Assembly (NCBI GenBank): GCA_031550085.1
Contig: JAVBOY010000030.1
Location: 1 to 64,000, forward strand
Direction: 5' to 3'
DNA: 64,000 bases
From: UBA4417 sp031550085
GTDB taxonomy: Bacteria > Bacteroidota > Bacteroidia > Bacteroidales > UBA4417
Numbering within the stretch: position 1 is the first letter of the stretch; every line of letters starts with the position of its first letter. Made by a program: the position numbers and the translations under genes. Shown here in pieces: positions 42,229 to 51,069 of the stretch. The notes below the pieces were generated by a model. The model was not told the origin of the DNA. It worked only from the letters and a program-made list of their open reading frames with translations, and did not search any database.

Positions 42229-43218
42229 TTATGATTTGATTTTTCCAAAAAGAAGTTTCATTAAATCAACCGTGTCTTCTTTGACACGTTTTAAGGGGAT
42301 GGGATTAAGCATCCAGAAGAGCATGCCGATAATTCCTCCCCAAAGGAAAAATGCCGTGAATTGCAACAATGAAAAAGTAACAGCTATTTCGGGAGGTATC
42401 TGGTAAAATTTTAAAAGAAAAATCAAACTTACTTCACGGGTTCCAAATCCGGCAAATGAAATGGGCAGAATGGTCGATAAACTCATAAAACTCAACACAA
42501 ATGCCACATCAATCAAAGAAATGGAAATAGAAAGCGACTTAAAAATGTAATAACAAGTTCCAAAAAACACAAAATAAGCAAAACCAGACAGGAGCCATTT
42601 TTTTACAGACTTTAAACTACCTACAGCGGTTAACACATCAGTAATTAATTGAATAATTGCTGCGTGCCCCAGTTTTGTCCTTTTACGGGCCCAACCGAAA
42701 GCAGTTTTCAAAATAAGAAATCCCAACAACATGACCCCTGCGATGATCAAGGTATAGAGCGGTGCGCTGAAATCGCCCAGGCTTTTGTAATAAAATAAAA
42801 TCCCCGAAAGGCCGAACCAAATCATCAACGATAAATCGAAAAACCGGTCCGATACAAGGGTTGTAAATGCTTTGTAAAGAGAAATATCGGCATGTTGCCT
42901 TACATAATACAAGCGGGCGATTTCACCAATCCGTCCGGGCGTTACAATACCGATGGTGTAGGAAGCAAAATAAGATTGGAACGCGTTTTTTAACGGATAG
43001 TTACAACCTTCGTCCTTTAGTAAAAGTTTCCAACGGTAGCTTTTTACCCCAATGGTGATAATTACTCCTATCAAGGAGAAAAGATAATACTCAAACCGGA
43101 CGGACTTCAAAGCTTCGAAAAAATGTTTCCGGTCGAAATCAATTTGAGTGAAAAGTAAAATCAGAATGGCTGCTGAACCTGTAATTTTCACCAGCCATTG
43201 TATAGCAGGTTTGCGCAT
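42229..43218 (-). CDS. Flippase-like membrane protein (UPF0104/LPG synthase TM family)
   Basis: A 329-residue protein with about eight helices and the family pieces SYFASYTIGIVTPGRIGEIARLYYV, DRFFDLSLMIWFG and LPISFAGFGTREVSL. This domain forms the membrane part of MprF (lysyl-phosphatidylglycerol flippase) but stands alone here without the aminoacyltransferase part. In Bacteroidota such stand-alone proteins are common and unassigned; lipid transport or modification is likely. It begins 13 bp after the PBP1A gene end in the same direction, so it probably belongs to that envelope operon. Confidence 0.82.
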   Translation of the reverse strand: MRKPAIQWLVKITGSAAILILLFTQIDFDRKHFFEALKSVRFEYYLFSLIGVIITIGVKSYRWKLLLKDEGCNYPLKNAFQSYFASYTIGIVTPGRIGEIARLYYVRQHADISLYKAFTTLVSDRFFDLSLMIWFGLSGILFYYKSLGDFSAPLYTLIIAGVMLLGFLILKTAFGWARKRTKLGHAAIIQLITDVLTAVGSLKSVKKWLLSGFAYFVFFGTCYYIFKSLSISISLIDVAFVLSFMSLSTILPISFAGFGTREVSLIFLLKFYQIPPEIAVTFSLLQFTAFFLWGGIIGMLFWMLNPIPLKRVKEDTVDLMKLLFGKIKS

Positions 43219-43230
43219 GCTTCTTTGTAA

Positions 43231-45555
43231 TTAAAAGCGGTCGTCGTTTTCGTAAGATCCCGACGAATTGCTTTGTACAGGCTTCTTTTCTTCGGTTGGG
43301 AGCGGCCCTTCGGGGCGTTCAAAATCGCCCTTGCTTACTTGCAATTTTTTGTCGGCATATACTTTTTTCATGTATAGAGCCCAAATGGGCAATGCCATAT
43401 TGGCGCCTTGCCCCAAAGCCATATTCCGGAAACGAATGGTACGATCATCGCCGCCAACCCACACTCCGGTGACCAAATCAGGCGTTAGCCCCATAAACCA
43501 TCCGTCGGAATTGTTTTGCGTTGTTCCAGTTTTCCCAGCAATGGGATTCGTAAATCCGTACCTGTAGCGTAAGCGAGCCCCGGTTCCTCCGTCTACTACG
43601 CCTTTCAGCAATTCAATCATCATGTATGCGGTGATTTCATTCATGGCTTCGTTTTGGCGAGGTGAAAATTCTGCAATGACGTTGCCGTTTTTATCTTCAA
43701 TCCGCGTGATACAAATCGGTTCAATGTGAAACCCCTTATTGGCGTAAGTGTTCATCGCTCCAACCATTTCATAAAGAGAAATATCAGCCGTGCCCAAGCA
43801 AATGGACGGTACGGCAGGAAGCGGAGAAGTAATTCCCATTTGACGTGCCACCTTAATAACCGATTGCGGTTTGAATTTGTCGATCAGCGCAGCAGAAATC
43901 CAGTTGATGGAATTGGCCAACGCTTCCCGGAGGGTAACCATCTCGCCTTCCCGGTAATGTCCCGAATTTTTGGGACTCCAGGGGCCACTTGAAGTCTGTA
44001 TGGTAATGGGAACGTTGGGTAAAAGCGTTGATGCGGTCATTCCCCCGTCTTGTAGCGCAACTGTATATACAAACGGCTTAAAGGTCGATCCTACCTGGCG
44101 GTGTCCCACAATCACATGGTCATACTTGAAGTGTTTGTAATTGATGCCTCCCACAAATGCCCGGACATACCCGGTTTGCGGTTCCATCGACATCACCCCT
44201 GCTTGTAAAAACCACTTGTGGTATTTAATGGAATCCATGGGTGTCATAATGGTGTCGAAATCTCCTTTCCAGGAAAATACCGTCATGGGAACCGGTGTGT
44301 TAAAAGCAAGTGTAATCGAATCTTCCGAAATACCCGCTTTTTTCATCAGACGATACCGGTCGGAGCGCCTTTTGGAAGCATCCAGCAACTTATTGATTTC
44401 CTTTTGGCTGGTCAAATCAAAAGGAGCAAATTTGTTCCCCTTCCACGCTTGGAAGAATGCCGGTTGCAGGTCGTTACTCAAATGTTCAACGAGGGCCTGT
44501 TCGGCATAAATTTGCATTCGGGAATCAATGGTGGTGTAAATTCGCAGCCCGTCTTTAAACAGATTGTAATAACTTCCGTCGGGTTTTTTGTTTTTCTTGA
44601 TCCAACCGTAAATCGGGTCTGTTTCCCACAAAACACTGTCGACGGCATAGTCTTCCAGTTCATAATCTGCATAATTCGCCCGGTTAGGTTTTTCTGCCAG
44701 CAACATTTGCCGCATTTGTTCCCGGAAGTAAGTGGCCAATCCGGAGTTGTAATCCTGAATGGAAAAATGAGACATATCTAACGGCAATTTCCGAACCGAA
44801 TCGTATTGTTTTCCGGTAAGGTAATTGTATTTAACCATTTGATTTAAAACTACTTCACGACGAAGCTTGGCCCGGTCGGGATTCCGTTTGGGATGAAACC
44901 AGGTAGGCGCTTTCAGCATGCCCACCAGCATGGCCGATTCCTGGATGTTGAGTGCTGCAGGAGACTTATCAAAATATGTTTTAGCCGCCGATTTGATTCC
45001 ATAGGCCTGACTGCCGAAGTCGACGGTATTAAAATACAACGCAATGATTTCTTCTTTTGTGTAATGCCGTTCTAATTTAATGGCTGTAATCCATTCGCGG
45101 AGTTTGGCATAACCGGTTCCCAGAAAAGTATGATATTCTTCCCGTGGAAACAAGTTTTTTGCCAATTGCTGGGTGATGGTACTTCCCCCTCCTTTGTTAT
45201 TTGTGGTAACAATTCCCAAAATAGCTCTTGCCAACGCTTTGCTGTCAATTCCCGAGTGCTTTTGGAAACGGATATCTTCGGTTGCTACCAGAGATTTTAT
45301 GAGCCAGGGGGAAAGTTCCACATAAGACACATTCGAACGGTTCTCGATGAAATAAGTTCCCAACACAACCTGATCGGCCGAAACCACTTCGGATGCCAGT
45401 TTACTCCGGGGATTTTCCAATTCTTCAAACGAAGGCATAAAGCCGAGGAATCCGGCGGATAATGCCCAAAAAAACAACATAATCACTAAAATGGATAGAC
45501 CGTAGAACCCCCAAAGTCTTTTTACCCATTCCTTGTCGGTGCGATTCTTTTTCAT
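43231..45555 (-). CDS. mrcA: Penicillin-binding protein 1A (bifunctional transglycosylase/transpeptidase)
   Basis: A 774-residue class A PBP anchored by an N-terminal helix (residues 16-36). The GT51 domain shows ATEDIRFQKHSGID (catalytic Glu), GGSTITQQLAKNLFPR, KLREWITAIKLERHYTKEEI and YFNTVDFGSQAYG. The transpeptidase domain has the SxxK serine in VGSTFKPFVY, SIN and KTGTTQNNSDGWFMG. A disordered tail follows (PTEEKKPVQSNSSGSYENDDRF). It polymerises and cross-links peptidoglycan. It lies 3 bp after gldH and upstream of the flippase-like gene, in an envelope operon with RicT. Confidence 0.94.
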   Translation of the reverse strand: MKKNRTDKEWVKRLWGFYGLSILVIMLFFWALSAGFLGFMPSFEELENPRSKLASEVVSADQVVLGTYFIENRSNVSYVELSPWLIKSLVATEDIRFQKHSGIDSKALARAILGIVTTNNKGGGSTITQQLAKNLFPREEYHTFLGTGYAKLREWITAIKLERHYTKEEIIALYFNTVDFGSQAYGIKSAAKTYFDKSPAALNIQESAMLVGMLKAPTWFHPKRNPDRAKLRREVVLNQMVKYNYLTGKQYDSVRKLPLDMSHFSIQDYNSGLATYFREQMRQMLLAEKPNRANYADYELEDYAVDSVLWETDPIYGWIKKNKKPDGSYYNLFKDGLRIYTTIDSRMQIYAEQALVEHLSNDLQPAFFQAWKGNKFAPFDLTSQKEINKLLDASKRRSDRYRLMKKAGISEDSITLAFNTPVPMTVFSWKGDFDTIMTPMDSIKYHKWFLQAGVMSMEPQTGYVRAFVGGINYKHFKYDHVIVGHRQVGSTFKPFVYTVALQDGGMTASTLLPNVPITIQTSSGPWSPKNSGHYREGEMVTLREALANSINWISAALIDKFKPQSVIKVARQMGITSPLPAVPSICLGTADISLYEMVGAMNTYANKGFHIEPICITRIEDKNGNVIAEFSPRQNEAMNEITAYMMIELLKGVVDGGTGARLRYRYGFTNPIAGKTGTTQNNSDGWFMGLTPDLVTGVWVGGDDRTIRFRNMALGQGANMALPIWALYMKKVYADKKLQVSKGDFERPEGPLPTEEKKPVQSNSSGSYENDDRF

Positions 45556-45558
45556 GTG

Positions 45559-46041
45559 TTATTTTTCTTTTGGTTTTGAAATTTCGATACCCAAATCATG
45601 TATTCCTTTCAAAGAATTTTCACGCATTCCATGATTGACAACGATAATGTAATCTCCTTTTTGCGGGAAATACAAATTTCGTTTGAAAATAAAACGTGAA
45701 TCCTTGATCCGGCCGTTTCCCTTGCCTAACCATTTCCCTTCGGGTGTTGCAAAAATACATTCGGCCGTATCGCGCGAGTAAGTCCCGTTCGGATAGCGGG
45801 TTGTGATAAATAGGTATAAATTCTGATAAGGATAATCGGTGGTATTCCTCACATTGAAATAGAAATTAAGCGGGCGGTTAATTTCGTCGATGGAAAATGC
45901 AAAAACAAGCGAATCGGTTGGAAGCCAACCTTTTTCATTTACGCTGCTATTGCTTTGATAAACAACTGAATGGTTGCACGACGACAGAATCCATGCAATG
46001 CATACGATCCCCAATATCCATATAGCCAGCCTGAATTTCAT
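45559..46041 (-). CDS. gldH: GldH-family gliding/T9SS-associated lipoprotein
   Basis: A 160-residue lipoprotein with lipobox ILSSC (Cys22) and a beta-sandwich body. Recognisable segments are NEKGWLPTDSLVFAF, FNVRNTTDYPYQNLYLFITTRYPNG (in parts) and GIHDLGIEI. GldH is required for gliding and T9SS function in Flavobacterium, and in Bacteroidales it stays linked to ricT and holB as here. Its start overlaps the ricT stop by 4 bp, which suggests translational coupling. Confidence 0.88.
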   Translation of the reverse strand: MKFRLAIWILGIVCIAWILSSCNHSVVYQSNSSVNEKGWLPTDSLVFAFSIDEINRPLNFYFNVRNTTDYPYQNLYLFITTRYPNGTYSRDTAECIFATPEGKWLGKGNGRIKDSRFIFKRNLYFPQKGDYIIVVNHGMRENSLKGIHDLGIEISKPKEK

Positions 46042-47228
46042 TTTTTTGGATGTTTTTTATTGGATTTCGATCGGTGGTTGTTGTGCGATTGGTTTTTACG
46101 CGGTTGCTCATTGTTGGAATCAAAACGCGTGAGATCTTCTTGCGGTACAACGAGATTAATGCTGGCTTTTTTGGTTTCTTTTTGAATGGCAAAATCTTCC
46201 AACGAATTGGGAATCTCGCCGGCCTTATTCAATTGAATAATCCGGTTTACCTGCTCCAAAGCCATGGTAAACATATTAGTTTCCTTTGATTTATAGCTGT
46301 ACCAAAGAATTTTCTCAAATACATCGATTTTTTGTTGGATGGCTTCTCCTTCTTTCGTTTTTAATATAACCGTATCGGCCGGAAAATCCTTTAATGCGTC
46401 AAGATAAGATTCGTGTTCATAGTTCAGGCAGCACTTCAATTTTCCGCATTGGCCTGCTAATTTTTGAGGATTGGGCGTAAGTTGCTGAACACGAGCTGCC
46501 GACGTAGTGACCGAATGGAAATTTGTCAGCCATTTGGAACAACACAACTCCAAACCGCACGACCCGATGCCTCCGACCCGGCTGGCTTCCTGACGGATTC
46601 CGATTTGCCGCATTTCGATACGTACCTTAAATTCTTCGGCTAAAACCTTGATTAATTCACGGAAATCGATTCGATCGTCGGCGGTATAATAAAAAATAGC
46701 CTTCGTATCATCGCCCTGATATTCTACGTCGTTTACCTTCATTTTTAGGTTCAGGTTGACCGCAATTCTCCGGCATTTTAAGATGGCTTCATCCTCGCGG
46801 GCAATAGCCACAAGCCATTTATCGATGTCGTTTTGGCGTGCGTGGCGGTATACTTTTTTTAATTCAACCGTTGCATGATTCACATTTTTACAGCGCATTT
46901 GCAACTTTGCCGTTTCATTTGTCAGCGATACAACACCGATGTCGTGCCCGGGTGATGCTTCAACGGCCACAACGTCGCCTTCCGTGACAACCATGTTATC
47001 GGGTAGCCGGTAAAAATCTTTCCGGTTGTTTTTAAAACGAACTTCTACACAATCAAAAGACTTTTGTGCGACCGGAGTTACGTCTTTCAACCAGTTAAAA
47101 GTGTCTAATTTGGCGTTTTTGTGTGTATCTAATTGTGACTCGTGATTTTTTTTGTTCATTTTCTTTGAACAACCACGCGAACGTAATAGAATGCTATCGG
47201 GGATATAAATTGAATTCGTATTATCCAT
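46038..47228 (-). CDS. ricT: PSP1-domain protein (RicT/YaaT)
   Basis: A 396-residue protein. The PSP1 domain (about residues 45-260) contains the conserved cysteine motifs GIGSCGLELCCSKW and GQCGKLKCCLNYE, ligands for the Fe-S clusters of the RicAFT complex in Bacillus, and GGVGS-type loops. The C-terminal 50 residues are basic and low-complexity (NEQPRKNQSHNNHRSKSNKK). In Bacillus RicT affects RNase Y processing; in Bacteroidota the role is unclear. A -7 element inside the holB 3' end probably drives ricT-gldH-mrcA and the following gene. Confidence 0.85.
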   Translation of the reverse strand: MDNTNSIYIPDSILLRSRGCSKKMNKKNHESQLDTHKNAKLDTFNWLKDVTPVAQKSFDCVEVRFKNNRKDFYRLPDNMVVTEGDVVAVEASPGHDIGVVSLTNETAKLQMRCKNVNHATVELKKVYRHARQNDIDKWLVAIAREDEAILKCRRIAVNLNLKMKVNDVEYQGDDTKAIFYYTADDRIDFRELIKVLAEEFKVRIEMRQIGIRQEASRVGGIGSCGLELCCSKWLTNFHSVTTSAARVQQLTPNPQKLAGQCGKLKCCLNYEHESYLDALKDFPADTVILKTKEGEAIQQKIDVFEKILWYSYKSKETNMFTMALEQVNRIIQLNKAGEIPNSLEDFAIQKETKKASINLVVPQEDLTRFDSNNEQPRKNQSHNNHRSKSNKKHPKK

Positions 47229-47319
47229 TGAAACTGTCGTAAATTGATGATTCTACTCGGTCAGCCGGCCTCATTCTGCTTCAGGTTTTGCTGCAAAAAG
47301 TAGTAATCGGAAAAACCTA

Positions 47320-47327
47320 CAAAGTTA
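47320..47327 (-). promoter_or_regulatory. -7 element for the ricT-gldH-mrcA operon
   Basis: Reads TAACTTTG on the minus strand (TAnnTTTG) and overlaps the holB stop region, about 95 bp before the ricT ATG. Confidence 0.4.
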
Positions 47328-48557
47328 CATTTTTTTGTATTGCGGCAACGCCGGTTTTCTTAATAGAATGGAAATGGAATGTGAAAGATCCGTAAAAATT
47401 AATTTGCCGTTTACATTTCGCTCGACGTGGATGGTTGCAAGATTTAGCGTATCCGTCAGTTCGTTGATATTGTTCGGATGGGCAAAGGAGGCGAAGTTCT
47501 TTATAAAGGCCATTTCATCCTCGGTTTGTCGTACTAGCGCCGCATTCCCGATGTGATATTGGAAACAGGAACGTAAAATCTTCAAACTGTATAAAATAAA
47601 TTCCTTCTGCTGTTCGCGGCTTCCGTCGAAAAGGATTTTCTCAACCACTGTTTCCAGTTTGCTGTACTCATTGAGCGGGCGGTTACGGTCCGAAATTTTG
47701 TAACATTGGCGCATCCATTCACAAAAGATTTCAAAATGTACCTGTTCTTTGGGTCTGGTTTCTTTTCCTTTTCTGGAAGAGACCGGCGACAGTTCGGCAG
47801 AAGCGGGTATTTGTTTTAGTGCAAAATGAAAATTTCCATCGGCAACCCGGGCTATGGTGTCGGCTTGAGCTGGAGTTTGATTGCATTTTGCTTGCAATTC
47901 CCGGCTAATCTCTGAGTCGGAGAGCGATGGAACCTTAATAAGTTGGGTACGCGACCAAATGGTCGGTAAAATCTGTTCCGATTCTTCAGCAATCAGGCAA
48001 AACAACGTTTTTCCCGGTGGTTCTTCCAAAATCTTCAATAACTTATTGGCAGCCGAAAGGTTCATTTTTTCAGGCATCCAGATTACGACCACTTTGTATT
48101 CGGCTTCGTATGCATGCAGTTGAAGCACCGAACTTACCGAATCTGCATCGTCCGCATTGATCAACCCTTGCTTTTTCTCAATGCCGATTTTTTCATACCA
48201 ATCGGTCAAAGCAACATAGTATTGATTTTCAAGCAAGAATTCCCGCCAAGGGGCTAAAAAATCTTTGCTGTAGATTTTGGTGCTGTCAACCTCTTTGGTT
48301 TTATTGATGGGGAAAATAAAATGTAAATCAGGATGCGTTAAATGATTGTATTTGATGCAGGAAGGACAAACTCCGCACGAATCGTTTCCCGAACGGTTGC
48401 TACAATTGATGTATTGGGCGTAAGCCAATGCTAATGCTAATTTCCCACAGCCTTCAGAGCCCAAAAAAAGCTGTGCATGGCTGATTCGATTGTCAACGAC
48501 TGTTTTTATCAATCGCTGTTTCAGGAGGTCTTGTCCGATAATTTCAGAAAACTTCAT
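47325..48557 (-). CDS. holB: DNA polymerase III subunit delta'
   Basis: A 410-residue AAA+ clamp-loader subunit. The N-terminus MKFSEIIGQDLLKQRLIKTV and LFLGSEGCGKLALALAYAQ form the P-loop region, where the residue after GK is Leu and not Ser/Thr, as in delta' subunits that do not hydrolyse ATP. The zinc module cysteines are in NCSNRSGNDSCGVCPSC. The SRC-type sensor segment reads IWSRTQLIKVPSL. It helps load the sliding clamp. The gene is long for the family because of a C-terminal helical domain. It is upstream of ricT with a 96-bp gap. Confidence 0.9.
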   Translation of the reverse strand: MKFSEIIGQDLLKQRLIKTVVDNRISHAQLFLGSEGCGKLALALAYAQYINCSNRSGNDSCGVCPSCIKYNHLTHPDLHFIFPINKTKEVDSTKIYSKDFLAPWREFLLENQYYVALTDWYEKIGIEKKQGLINADDADSVSSVLQLHAYEAEYKVVVIWMPEKMNLSAANKLLKILEEPPGKTLFCLIAEESEQILPTIWSRTQLIKVPSLSDSEISRELQAKCNQTPAQADTIARVADGNFHFALKQIPASAELSPVSSRKGKETRPKEQVHFEIFCEWMRQCYKISDRNRPLNEYSKLETVVEKILFDGSREQQKEFILYSLKILRSCFQYHIGNAALVRQTEDEMAFIKNFASFAHPNNINELTDTLNLATIHVERNVNGKLIFTDLSHSISILLRKPALPQYKKM

Positions 48558-48561
48558 GGAA

Positions 48562-48569
48562 CAAAATTA
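48562..48569 (-). promoter_or_regulatory. Possible -7 element for holB
   Basis: Reads TAATTTTG on the minus strand (TAnnTTTG), only 4 bp before the holB ATG. If used, the mRNA would be leaderless. Confidence 0.3.
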
Positions 48570-48677
48570 GAATTTTTCTTTATACCAAATTGATTCATTA
48601 AGGCTAGATCTCTGTTTGGCGTCAGGCTGTACCTGTGCCGGGCTATGTGTGACAAGCTAAGCTTGCTTTTGATAGGC

Positions 48678-48700
48678 CGGCGGCGGCGAAGCCGCCGCCG
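48678..48700. repeat. Very GC-rich perfect hairpin
   Basis: Ten-bp perfect arms CGGCGGCGGC/GCCGCCGCCG enclose a 3-nt loop in an otherwise AT-rich 230-bp gap after the nuclease-fold gene. No T-run follows on either strand, so it is unlike the terminators elsewhere. It may be a REP-like palindrome or a transcript-end barrier. Confidence 0.5.
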
Positions 48701-48787
48701 AACAAACCTGCTATTTATAACTCAAAACACAATTGAGAACTTCCGGAATCGGTTTCCAGATACACGATGTAAATCCTTTCATCCGTT

Positions 48788-49918
48788 TTAATTGATCTGT
48801 TCTTTTGAAAAACCGATTTCTGCGGTCGGTGCCAATCCTTTGCCTTTTCGGAACTTTAAAAATACCGGCAAATGATCGCTATAGCCGCCGTAGTATTTAG
48901 CCGCCATAGTACGGTTGGGTTCAAAATGATTCCGGTCGAAATGCAATAACCACCTTGGATTGAAAACATCGGCATCGTTTGGTTTGCAAAAAATAACTTT
49001 TTTAGCATCAAGCAAATTTCCCGATACGATAATTTGATCGAACAAATTCCAATGCTTGTAATATAAAGACCCCAAACCTTTTTTATACAACGGATAGGTC
49101 AAGTTATACAACCTTCCGGGGTCGGCCGGCAAAATTGGTTTCTGGACCGAGAGTACTTCGGTAATGCTTCTGTTATCAGGGTTATCGTTAAAATCACCTA
49201 CGATGATGATGTTTGCCGTTGGATCCCTGTCAAAAATTTTATCCACATGCTCACGTAGAATTCCGGCCGGAACGAAACGGCGCTTTTCCGACTCTTGCTG
49301 CCCTTCACGGCGAGAAGGCCAATGGTTGACAAAAATGTGTAAATCCTGGTTGGTTTGTGTTTTGCCGGTCACATGCAAAATATCGCGTGTACGGTCTTCG
49401 ATACCTGCCAGTGAAACCCGGATCGGTTCCAACACAAGAACCCGGAATGTATTTTTATTGTATAGTAAAGCCACGTCGATGCCGCGTTCGTCTGGACTAT
49501 CATAATGTACGATTCCGTAATCGGTTTTCGCCATATGAGGCTCACGGATGAGGGCTTCAAGAACGGCCCGGTTTTCAATCTCTGCCAATCCGATGATATC
49601 CGGCATATGAGGCTTTACCACCTCACACAAAACTTTCGACAAGTTATATACTTTCTTGTTAAACCGTTTGGGCGTCCACGGGATTCTTCCTTGGGGCGTG
49701 AATTCGTCGTCGTAGGTGTTCGGATCGTCGATGGTATCGTAAAAATTCTCGGTATTGTAAAAAACGACGGTGAAGTCACTCATGCTATTAAAATAAAAGG
49801 TTGAATCGGCTTGATTTTGGGGATTGCTTGCCTCTTGATTTGTACATGCAAATCCAAAACCGAAAAATAGCCCTGCGATTGCAGTGAAAAAGAAACACTT
49901 ATTTTGTAAAAATTTCAC
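48788..49918 (-). CDS. Exported endonuclease/exonuclease/phosphatase-fold lipoprotein
   Basis: A 376-residue protein with a signal sequence and lipobox-like site (FGFAC-TNQ, Cys25). It contains EEP motifs in order: VVFYNTENFYD, GLAEIENRAVLEAL (metal Glu), HIFVNHWPSRR, VGDFNDNPD and the final GGYSDHLPVFL with the catalytic Asp-His. This fold serves phosphodiesterases and nucleases. In Bacteroidota surface versions may use extracellular DNA or inositol phosphates; the substrate is unknown. The start codon is GTG at 49918. Downstream lies the GC-rich hairpin region. Confidence 0.82.
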   Translation of the reverse strand: MKFLQNKCFFFTAIAGLFFGFGFACTNQEASNPQNQADSTFYFNSMSDFTVVFYNTENFYDTIDDPNTYDDEFTPQGRIPWTPKRFNKKVYNLSKVLCEVVKPHMPDIIGLAEIENRAVLEALIREPHMAKTDYGIVHYDSPDERGIDVALLYNKNTFRVLVLEPIRVSLAGIEDRTRDILHVTGKTQTNQDLHIFVNHWPSRREGQQESEKRRFVPAGILREHVDKIFDRDPTANIIIVGDFNDNPDNRSITEVLSVQKPILPADPGRLYNLTYPLYKKGLGSLYYKHWNLFDQIIVSGNLLDAKKVIFCKPNDADVFNPRWLLHFDRNHFEPNRTMAAKYYGGYSDHLPVFLKFRKGKGLAPTAEIGFSKEQIN

Positions 49919-50011
49919 ACAACCAGAAATAAATTTTAAGAAGGATGTGTCTGAAAAATGTTTGCATCCGATCAGCGGAACTGAAAAACCTTCTTTTGAA
50001 ATCCGTTTTTG

Positions 50012-50869
50012 TTAAAGCTTCCGTTCGATAAACTTGTAAGTAAGCATTTTGTAAAGCAACTTCGATGCAAGGAAATCGGGAGCCTTATTTTCGGCTACCG
50101 GTTTCAATTCTACAAGGTCAAAACCGACAATATTTGAATGCTTGCCCACCTGTTTTAAAATATCAAGCACCTGATGCCAAGTCAGCCCGCCTGGTTCGGG
50201 AGTGCCCGTTGACGGCATGATGGCCGGGTCGAACACATCCAAATCAAAGGTGATGTATACGTTTTTTGTCAACTTATTCAGAAACTGGTACATCCATGTT
50301 TCATTATTGTACATGTGTCGGGCATACCAAATCCGGTCCGGATCAATGCGCTCACGTTCTTCCGCACTCATGCTCCGGATGCCCACTTGCAAAATAGGAG
50401 CAACTTCTTTTGCCCGCGCCATGACACAAGCATGGTTGCAGGTCGATCCTTCGTATTCTTCGCGCATATCGGCATGCGCATCAAACTGCAGAATCGTGAT
50501 TTCATTTTTAAAGTGTTTGGCAACGGCACGAATCGCACCGATACTCACGGAGTGTTCACCTCCGATAAGAACGGGAAATTTTTTCTTTTTCAACAGCGAG
50601 GCGACTTTTTGTTCGACAACCTCAGCCAAATCTTCGGGACTTCCATCCACTTCAATGGGCTCTGCCGTGTGAATACCTACCTTATGTACTTCACTATCCG
50701 TAGGGATGTCATATACTTCCATATTGGCAGAAGCTTCCAATAAGGCTTCGGGGCCTTTGTCGGCGCCCTTAAGCCATGTGCTTGTCCCATCGTAGGGAAC
50801 CGGGAGAATCACAACCTTTGAAGTTTCGAAGGTTGTGTATTCTTTGGGTAAATCTCCGTAATTAAACAT
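50012..50869 (-). CDS. speB: Agmatinase (ureohydrolase family)
   Basis: A 285-residue binuclear manganese enzyme splitting agmatine to putrescine and urea. Metal ligands are seen in LIGGEHSVSIGA, LQFDAHADMREEYEG and FDLDVFDPAIMPSTGTPEPGGL. The start is set at ATG 50869 (MFNYGDLPKEYTT). The longer frame to 50920 contains a clear -7 element (CAAAAATA on the plus strand) and would lie upstream of it. A related guanidinobutyrase or proclavaminate activity is possible. The usual partner, arginine decarboxylase, is not next to it. Confidence 0.88.
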   Translation of the reverse strand: MFNYGDLPKEYTTFETSKVVILPVPYDGTSTWLKGADKGPEALLEASANMEVYDIPTDSEVHKVGIHTAEPIEVDGSPEDLAEVVEQKVASLLKKKKFPVLIGGEHSVSIGAIRAVAKHFKNEITILQFDAHADMREEYEGSTCNHACVMARAKEVAPILQVGIRSMSAEERERIDPDRIWYARHMYNNETWMYQFLNKLTKNVYITFDLDVFDPAIMPSTGTPEPGGLTWHQVLDILKQVGKHSNIVGFDLVELKPVAENKAPDFLASKLLYKMLTYKFIERKL

Positions 50870-50899
50870 GGTTCTGATTTTTGTGGTTTTATAAAAAGG

Positions 50900-50907
50900 C
50901 AAAAATA
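50900..50907 (-). promoter_or_regulatory. -7 element for speB
   Basis: Reads TATTTTTG on the minus strand (TAnnTTTG), 31 bp before the speB ATG and inside the longer frame. Confidence 0.5.
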
Positions 50908-51031
50908 CACTAATTTTCATGAAAAAATAATTTCCTAAAAATCAGCGAAATAGAGTGCTAGGCAAAAAGAACCCTTTTTTCTTTGAAAAAGAAAACTACT
51001 TCTTTACAAAAAATTATTGATAAATAAATGT

Positions 51032-51039
51032 TTACTTTG
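51032..51039 (+). promoter_or_regulatory. Probable -7 element for topA
   Basis: Reads TTACTTTG followed by CACC, one mismatch from TAnnTTTG, 30 bp before the topA ATG. Confidence 0.35.
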
Positions 51040-51069
51040 CACCCTGTTTTTTGAAAAAAATTTGTTTCG

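Noticed and set aside
47325..48557. HolB as an active ATPase
   Set aside because: The P-loop has Leu after GK, as expected for non-hydrolysing delta' subunits, so this is normal and not a defect.
48652..48664. Small palindrome CAAGC-TAA-GCTTG as a terminator
   Set aside because: The stem is only 5 bp and the following T-stretch is short; it is too weak to support alone.
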